NCBI RefSeq assembly: GCF_029076695.1
Contig: NZ_JARFIK010000001.1
Span: forward strand, 682,001 to 746,000
Length of the DNA: 64,000 nucleotides
From: Adlercreutzia equolifaciens
Lineage (GTDB): Bacteria > Actinomycetota > Coriobacteriia > Coriobacteriales > Eggerthellaceae
Reading direction: 5' to 3'
The notes beneath the pieces were generated by a model. It searched no databases and had not been told where the DNA came from. It saw only the letters and a program-made list of their open reading frames with translations. Shown piece by piece: positions 59,501-64,000 of the stretch. Made by a program: the position numbers and the translations under genes. The stretch's first letter is position 1. The number at the start of each line of letters is the position of its first letter.

Positions 59501-60315
59501 CCGATGCCGGCAAGCCCCGTGTGGTCATCCCCGTGTTCCCGGGCAACAACTGCGAGTACGACTCCGCCGCGGCCTTCAAGCGTGCCGGTGCCGTGCCGAC
59601 GGTGTACGTGGTGAACAACCTCAGCCCCGAAGCCGTAGCGGAAAGCACTCATGAGCTGGCCCGCCTTATCCGCGAGTCGCAGATGGTCATGATCCCCGGC
59701 GGCTTCTCCGGCGGCGACGAGCCCGACGGCTCGGCGAAGTTCATCACCGCGTTCTTCCGCGCCCCCGAGGTCACCGAGGCCGTGCGCGACTTGCTGCAGG
59801 CCCGCGACGGCCTCATGCTGGGCATCTGCAATGGCTTCCAGGCTCTAGTGAAGCTGGGCCTCGTGCCCTTCGGCGATATTCGCCCCATGGACGCCGATTG
59901 CGCCACCCTTACCTTCAACCACATTGGCCGCCACCAGTCCACCTTGGTGCGCACCCGCGTGGCCAGCACCATGAGCCCCTGGATGAGCAAGATGGCCGTG
60001 GGCGACATCCACACCGTGGCCATCAGCCACGGCGAGGGTCGCTTCGTGGCACCGCAGCCGCTGCTGGACACCATGGTGGCGAACGGCCAGGTGGCCACTC
60101 AGTACGTGGATGCCCAGGGTCAGCCTTCCCTAGATTTGTCGGTGAACCCCAACGGCTCCGTGCTGGCCATCGAGGGCATCACCAGCCCCGACGGTCGCGT
60201 CCTAGGCAAGATGGGCCACACCGAGCGCAGCGGCAACGGCCTTTACAAGAACGCCTTCGGCAACACCTACCAGCCCCTCTTCGAGGGCGGCGTCGACTAC
60301 TTCTCCACGAAGTAG
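56557..60315 (+). CDS. purL: Phosphoribosylformylglycinamidine synthase, single-chain
   Basis: A 1252-residue enzyme making FGAM from FGAR, glutamine and ATP. The synthetase regions are clear (DTYWSDHCRHTTF near 210, KNETHNHPTEIEPFGGAATC near 315, GAVVGATPADHVR near 415, GGKDSMSGSF near 770), and the C-terminal class I glutaminase has its Cys nucleophile in GICNGFQALVK (Cys1091) and His/Glu in ISHGEGRF (about 1155). The length and order fit the single-chain type of Clostridia and Bacteroides rather than the PurL/PurQ/PurS set, so no purQ or purS is expected. ATG 56557 follows AGAGAGAGG. It has its own terminators on both sides. Confidence 0.95.
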   Translation: MVSRVYVEKKPGFDGEARALGAELRDIVGITGLTGVRMVNRYDVEGASDELFAACVPTVFSEPQSDTATFELPEANGAAVFAVEFLPGQFDQRADSASECIQLISQGERPDVRSAVVYYLEGDLSADDVDAVKAYVINPVEAREASLDTRDTLAMEFERPADVEVIEGFTAMDDAALEAFIAERGLAMDLADIQFCRAYFADEGRNPTITEIKMIDTYWSDHCRHTTFGTVLNDVAIADANVQAAFDQYLAMRHELGRDEKPVCLMDMGTIGAKWLKKEGILTGLDESEEINACTVKVKVDVDGEEQDWLYLFKNETHNHPTEIEPFGGAATCVGGAIRDPLSGRSYVYQAMRVTGAADPTVPVSETIPGKLPQRKLVTTAAAGYSSYGNQIGLATGRVDELYHPGYAAKRMEIGAVVGATPADHVRRETPAPGDVVVLLGGRTGRDGIGGATGSSKAHSVESLESCGAEVQKGNAPVERKIQRLFRRGDACRMIKRCNDFGAGGVSVAIGELADGLQINLDAVPKKYDGLDGTELAISESQERMAVALAPEDVDAFIALAHEENLEATPVAVVTEEPRVRMNWRGNTIVDVSRDFLASNGAPKHAAVSVPQQGAWAPSWEGATFADRMETLVGDINVASNKGLVERFDSTIGAATVLMPFGGARQLTPAQAMVAKLPVFGETTTVSGMAWGFNPYLSSANQFTGAYLAVVESVAKLVATGFHRADMYLTFQEYFEKLRQDPERWAKPMAAVLGALMAQVDLGVGAIGGKDSMSGSFEELDVPPTLVSFATAVGKMDRITSPELKEAGNRVIAIVPALQADGITPEPQALCAAMDLVESLIGAGSVCAAATPGYGCAAEALFKMGVGNGLGIDFDETYDVDGLFTPAYGSFLLEVPAESALPQAPAGVTVASVGTVTAEYVWTTADDQVDLRSLQEVWEHAMEGVFPYRTSAEERAAAEQVPALDYLGAPAPAYHGPALLGADAGKPRVVIPVFPGNNCEYDSAAAFKRAGAVPTVYVVNNLSPEAVAESTHELARLIRESQMVMIPGGFSGGDEPDGSAKFITAFFRAPEVTEAVRDLLQARDGLMLGICNGFQALVKLGLVPFGDIRPMDADCATLTFNHIGRHQSTLVRTRVASTMSPWMSKMAVGDIHTVAISHGEGRFVAPQPLLDTMVANGQVATQYVDAQGQPSLDLSVNPNGSVLAIEGITSPDGRVLGKMGHTERSGNGLYKNAFGNTYQPLFEGGVDYFSTK

Positions 60316-60351
60316 CGCTTAGAGCCCGACGGCGAAAAGAACATAAAGCGA

Positions 60352-60392
60352 AACGTGGCCCGCAGGAAGCCCCTGCGGGCCACGTTGCATTT
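60352..60392 (+). terminator. Terminator of purL
   Basis: A 15-bp stem AACGTGGCCCGCAGG/CCTGCGGGCCACGTT followed by GCATTTA; it lies 36 bases after the stop. Confidence 0.8.
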
Positions 60393-60581
60393 AGAGAAAA
60401 CTCGCCCATTTTTTGCCAAATAATAAAGAGCGTCCCTGATGGATGGCGATTTCTGGTTCCAGCATCCTTTTTTCTTGCTCGGAAAGCAAAGAAAGTGGAT
60501 CGCATTGAGGATTCCCGGCCAGCTTCTATACGTTGCCCTGTCTTTCGTAGGCGAATACGTGGTGCTCAGCGCTTTCCTCGA

Positions 60582-62057
60582 CTAGGTCAGCACTTCTTCG
60601 ATGGCAGTAAGGAATTCCTGGCGAGATGACACGCCGAGCTTCTGGTAGATATGACGAATGTGGGTCCAGGTGGTGCCCTCGCTGATGACGAGCTCTCCTT
60701 GGATGAATCGGGCGCTGCGGCCACCGGCCAAGAGAAGGGCGATTTCTGCCTCACGGTTGGTGAGCCCGCACGACTCCCTGAGAAGGGCCATGCGTACTTC
60801 GCGCTCGCTGGGTACTTGCTCGCGCGCACTGTCGTTCGGAGCTTCCGCGTCCTTTGAGGCTGCTTGAGCGGGGAGGCCGGTCGCGTCGGTCGCACTGCTG
60901 CCACGATGCAATGGCGGGGCGGGAGCAAAGAGAGTCTGCACCGCTTCGGCGGGCAAGAGCCAGATGATGGCCGCAGCGGTGATGGCCAGGGCCACCAGGA
61001 TGAGCGGTGTGGTGGCAAACGACGGGGGAACCGCCAGGGTGGCTAGGGCTCCGGCTCCCTGACCGCCAATGGTGAAGGCGAAGGTAAGGCCGAGAAACCG
61101 CAAAGGAGCAGACTGGGCGTATTTTGCCAGATCGACGGTGGCAATCCAGAGGGCGTACTCGAAGATGCCGTAGCCGATGGCTACCACGGTAAAAGCCGAT
61201 GACAGCAGGTTTTGCTGCAGCACGAGCAGAAGCGCCAGGCCGATAAGCATAATGAAGCCGATGACGCGCCAGGCGAGGGAGTAACCGCGCTCGCCGCAGC
61301 GAAAAAGGATGATAAGGGCGGCAGCGGTGAAAAGATCAACGATGAGGCCCTCTGGTGTGGAGAGCACCACGCCTGTGGTAAGGCCGAGAAACTTGAGCAC
61401 GCCGAAACAGAATGAGATAGAGGCAATGCCGATCACATAGGCAGGGCGGATGGAAATTGAGCGAGGCTCAAGGCGGGGCCCTTCATGGCCGAAAGCCGAG
61501 AGGTGGCCCAAGGAGGTGCGTAGACAACCAAGGCTGATCAGAGGCATGCATGGCAGAACGACCCACAAGAGGGGCGCAAGCGAAAGCAGCGCCATGATCA
61601 GAGGCTGAGCGAAGGCCACGGCAAGAATGATGATCCAGGTATTGCGGAGGGGGATATCGACATAAAAGGAGCCCCAGGCAATCATCAGCACGCCAAATCC
61701 CAGGCCGGCACCGATAAGGCCCCCGAAATAGATGAGATCGGCCGCGCCACTTGCAGCAAGTGCGGTTTGGGTCGCTGGAGCAAAAAGGCACCAGCAGGAC
61801 GCAGCGGCGCCGACTGCGTACAGGATGGCAGTGGCTACGGTTAAGGAGCGGCTTACGCGCAAAGCTTGCGGCCGCACTCCAATGAACAAGAGCACAGCGA
61901 GCGTGGCAGCGATAAGGAAGAAGGGGTAGGCAGCGGAGGCGTCAAGGAACCGAAGGGGAGCCACGGGTGTTTTTGCTTCGAGCAAAACGATTTCAGGGGA
62001 CCACAGGCACACCGAACCTATGACTGGTGCAACAAAGTGCGCTACGGATTTGTTCAC
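60582..62057 (-). CDS. Membrane-spanning LuxR-family regulator (3)
   Basis: A 491-residue protein with about twelve helices (residues 10-370), an Ala/Ser-rich linker and a LuxR helix-turn-helix (about 425-489; LTNREAEIALLLAGGRSARF, TTWTHIRHIYQKLGVSSRQE). It is divergent from the flavoprotein at 62281. GTG 62057 follows GAAGGGGTCACTC. The 266-base space behind its stop (60316-60581) holds only the purL terminator. Confidence 0.85.
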   Translation of the reverse strand: MNKSVAHFVAPVIGSVCLWSPEIVLLEAKTPVAPLRFLDASAAYPFFLIAATLAVLLFIGVRPQALRVSRSLTVATAILYAVGAAASCWCLFAPATQTALAASGAADLIYFGGLIGAGLGFGVLMIAWGSFYVDIPLRNTWIIILAVAFAQPLIMALLSLAPLLWVVLPCMPLISLGCLRTSLGHLSAFGHEGPRLEPRSISIRPAYVIGIASISFCFGVLKFLGLTTGVVLSTPEGLIVDLFTAAALIILFRCGERGYSLAWRVIGFIMLIGLALLLVLQQNLLSSAFTVVAIGYGIFEYALWIATVDLAKYAQSAPLRFLGLTFAFTIGGQGAGALATLAVPPSFATTPLILVALAITAAAIIWLLPAEAVQTLFAPAPPLHRGSSATDATGLPAQAASKDAEAPNDSAREQVPSEREVRMALLRESCGLTNREAEIALLLAGGRSARFIQGELVISEGTTWTHIRHIYQKLGVSSRQEFLTAIEEVLT

Positions 62058-62109
62058 GAGTGACCCCTTCGCCCATATCTTTGACGGCCATTATACCGTC
62101 GTGGCGACG

Positions 62110-62132
62110 AAACCGCGGGATTCTCGCGGTTT
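62110..62132. promoter_or_regulatory. 8-bp perfect dyad in the third divergent promoter
   Basis: AAACCGCG-N7-CGCGGTTT, close to the LuxR gene side of the intergenic space. Confidence 0.5.
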
Positions 62133-62147
62133 GTTTCGGCTCTATGG

Positions 62148-62207
62148 CATCATCGAAAGTCTATGATAAGTGGCTTTGAACGGGGAAATCAGTGGCTTTC
62201 GATGATG
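62148..62207. promoter_or_regulatory. 12-bp perfect inverted repeat in the third divergent promoter
   Basis: CATCATCGAAAG (62148-62159) and CTTTCGATGATG (62196-62207) are exact inverses 36 bases apart. Between them AGTGGCTTT occurs twice directly. The AT-rich ATGATAAGT spacer may hold a -10. Candidate operator of LuxR regulator 3. Confidence 0.6.
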
Positions 62208-62280
62208 TACGAGAAAGCCGGCCCCCATATTCTTCGGTGCGTTGCAAAACAACATCGCTCGTAACCGGAGGAGGAAGTTT

Positions 62281-63900
62281 ATGAAAACTGCTATGAATCG
62301 CCGAGCCTTTTTGAAGGGTGCCGCTGTCTCGGGCATTGCTGCTGCGGCGCTAGGCCTGACCGCGTGTGCGCCCCAAACGAAGATGACGTCCGACGCGTCC
62401 GATCTGGCAAAGACGGGGGAGGCTGCGGGTCCTTCCGTTCCCGATACTATTGCGGAAACCGTGTCGGTCGACCTGTTGATTGTGGGCGGCGGCATGTCGG
62501 GTCTCGCCGCAGCGGTCGAGGCCGGCGACCAAGGTCTGAGCACGCTTGTTATTGAGGCCACTGGCGAGCTGGGCGGTAACGGCATGGGCGTTGAGGGACT
62601 GCTGGGCGTCGGGTCGAGTTTGCAGAAGGAGCAGAACATCGAAATCGAGCCTGCCGCTGTTATCCGCTCAGAGCTCGATTACACCCATGGTCGCAACGAT
62701 GCTCTGCGCTGGATGGATCTCATCCAGAATTCCGGCCAGAACGTCGATTGGCTGGTGGATCATGGCGTTGCCTTGTCGGGCCAGGTCGATGGCTATATGG
62801 AGGGCGGCGAGTATCCCACCTTCCATTGGTTCGAGGGCGGCTTCGCTAAGACGGGCTACATCAATCAGATGCACGATGCCGCGGAGGCTGCGGGCGTGCA
62901 GTTCCGTATGAACACGAAAGGCACCGACCTGGTGTTCGAGGATGGCGTGGTTAAGGGCGCTTATGCCGAAAACGAGGCCGGCGAGGCCCTGAAGATCGAG
63001 GCCAAGGCGGTCATTCTGGCCACGGGAGGCTTCGGCGGCAATCCCGATTATCTGGTGAGCCGTGGCTACAACCCCGACGACCTGTTCTCCTTTGGTGCGC
63101 CGAACCACGACGGTGATGGTTTCCGCATGGCGCTTTCCGTGGGCGCAGGCGATCGCAGCCAGAATTTCTGCGCCCTCGAGAACTTCTCGTTCCGCGGTAT
63201 TACGTCCCACGACGAGCTTTTCATGTGGCTCAATTCCATCATCGCCACGTTGTACACGCCTACGGTTATGTGGGTCAACCAAAACGGCGAGCGCTATGTG
63301 TTCGAGGATTGTGGTGCCGCCAATTACCATGCGACCATGACGCCTAGCTTCAACCAGGAGTTCACCTGCTGCATTTTCGATCGTGGCATCTTCGAGGAAA
63401 ACGTGCGCGTGCAATGCCCTTACCTCGATTTCGAGGAAGGTGTGGCTCATTTGGACGAGTACGTAGCCGAACACGAGGATACGGATATCGTCGTGGCGGA
63501 TACCTTCGAGGAGCTGGCGAGTAAGGCCGCGCAGGTCTTCGGTCTGGACGAGCAAACGCTGCTTACGAACCTTAATCGCTACAACGAACTGTGCAAAGCC
63601 GGCCATGATGCCGACTTCGGCAAGGCAGCCGAGTTCATGAAGCCCTTCACCAACCCGCCCTTCTACCTGGGTCGGTTGACTCAGGGCGTAGCTGTGGCCA
63701 TTGGCGGTATTCACACAAGCCGCAACATGGAAGTGCTGACGGAAGAGGATGAGCCCATCCCCGGCCTCTATTCCTGCGGCGTCGACGGTGTGGAGTTGTA
63801 CCGCAACATCTACACCATCAACATCGGTGGCTCCTGCAACGCCAACAACGTAAACTCCGGCCGTATCGCCGTGCGCAACGCCAAGGAGTACATGGCCTAA
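62281..63900 (+). CDS. Tat-exported FAD-dependent reductase lipoprotein (3)
   Basis: A 539-residue flavoprotein of the fumarate/urocanate reductase family. Tat motif NRRAFLKG (6-13), lipobox LTAC (Cys29), FAD motif DLLIVGGGMSGLAAAVEAGD (about 62-81), VILATGGFGGNPDYLVSRGY (about 244) and the C-terminal IPGLYSCGVDGVELYRN, NIGGSCNANNVNSGRIAVRN. No haem or FMN domain is present. The substrate is unknown. ATG 62281 follows GGAGGAGGAAGTTT. Confidence 0.85.
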   Translation: MKTAMNRRAFLKGAAVSGIAAAALGLTACAPQTKMTSDASDLAKTGEAAGPSVPDTIAETVSVDLLIVGGGMSGLAAAVEAGDQGLSTLVIEATGELGGNGMGVEGLLGVGSSLQKEQNIEIEPAAVIRSELDYTHGRNDALRWMDLIQNSGQNVDWLVDHGVALSGQVDGYMEGGEYPTFHWFEGGFAKTGYINQMHDAAEAAGVQFRMNTKGTDLVFEDGVVKGAYAENEAGEALKIEAKAVILATGGFGGNPDYLVSRGYNPDDLFSFGAPNHDGDGFRMALSVGAGDRSQNFCALENFSFRGITSHDELFMWLNSIIATLYTPTVMWVNQNGERYVFEDCGAANYHATMTPSFNQEFTCCIFDRGIFEENVRVQCPYLDFEEGVAHLDEYVAEHEDTDIVVADTFEELASKAAQVFGLDEQTLLTNLNRYNELCKAGHDADFGKAAEFMKPFTNPPFYLGRLTQGVAVAIGGIHTSRNMEVLTEEDEPIPGLYSCGVDGVELYRNIYTINIGGSCNANNVNSGRIAVRNAKEYMA

Positions 63901-63945
63901 GCCCCGTCGCGTACGTCGATCGATCCTCCGCCCTCCCTTCCGGTT

Positions 63946-63981
63946 CGGCCCTGCTCGCGCTTTATGCCACGAGCGGGGCCG
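63946..63981 (+). terminator. Terminator-like hairpin after the third reductase
   Basis: CGGCCCTGCTCG pairs with CGAGCGGGGCCG (one G-T pair) 46 bases after the stop; few T residues follow. Confidence 0.55.
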
Positions 63982-64000
63982 CCCGTGATTTGGTGGACTG

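Overview
The window looks like a chromosomal segment of a high-GC, anaerobic actinobacterium of the Eggerthellaceae (Coriobacteriia; Eggerthella, Gordonibacter or Adlercreutzia relatives). I infer this from gene content, not from a database match. The main clue is three copies of a module typical of that family: a membrane-embedded LuxR-type regulator divergent from a Tat-exported, lipid-anchored flavoprotein reductase. High GC, GTG and TTG starts and strong AAGGAG ribosome sites fit. No rRNA, CRISPR array, prophage or complete insertion sequence was seen.

Layout. 1-6.4 kb: end of a sodium:solute symporter, an NhaC-type antiporter, an Rrf2 regulator, and a two-gene operon of a soluble MgtE-like Mg2+ sensor and an NRAMP-related transporter whose ion-site motifs are altered (DAGG for DPGN, APW for MPH), as expected for Mg2+ rather than Mn2+. 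6.4-11.2 kb: a MoeA-like protein coupled to a HicB/helix-turn-helix protein, a Gly/Pro/Tyr repeat protein, and two overlapping U32-family Fe-S protein genes.

11.3-30.1 kb: twelve consecutive + strand genes form the most unusual locus: an ABC ATPase, a MoxR AAA+ ATPase, two very large secreted surface proteins (one with Ig-like repeats, one with CWB2 and BspA-type leucine-rich repeats), a SurA/PrsA-like lipoprotein, a FecB-like binding lipoprotein with an acidic linker, two FecCD permeases with long cytoplasmic N-termini, a DUF58 protein, a DUF4129 membrane protein, an unknown soluble protein and an SPFH protein. It reads as a metallophore, haem or corrinoid importer physically integrated with a MoxR/DUF58 envelope-assembly module and a surface-capture apparatus. 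This is the best candidate for an undescribed system.

30.4-64 kb: tRNA-Arg(ACG), citrate synthase, a 0.93-kb non-coding stretch with three families of tandem repeats, the three LuxR/flavoprotein modules (34-37.5, 39-42.5 and 60.6-63.9 kb), proC, tadA-ispE, two tRNA-Ser genes flanked by a shared short intergenic element, the purine genes purB, purC and purL, a CcdA/TlpA thiol-redox pair, a NagZ-like lipoprotein, a Tat-signal protein of unknown function and an OmpR-type two-component system. The reductase modules each carry distinctive inverted repeats in their divergent promoters, which probably are the regulators' operators.
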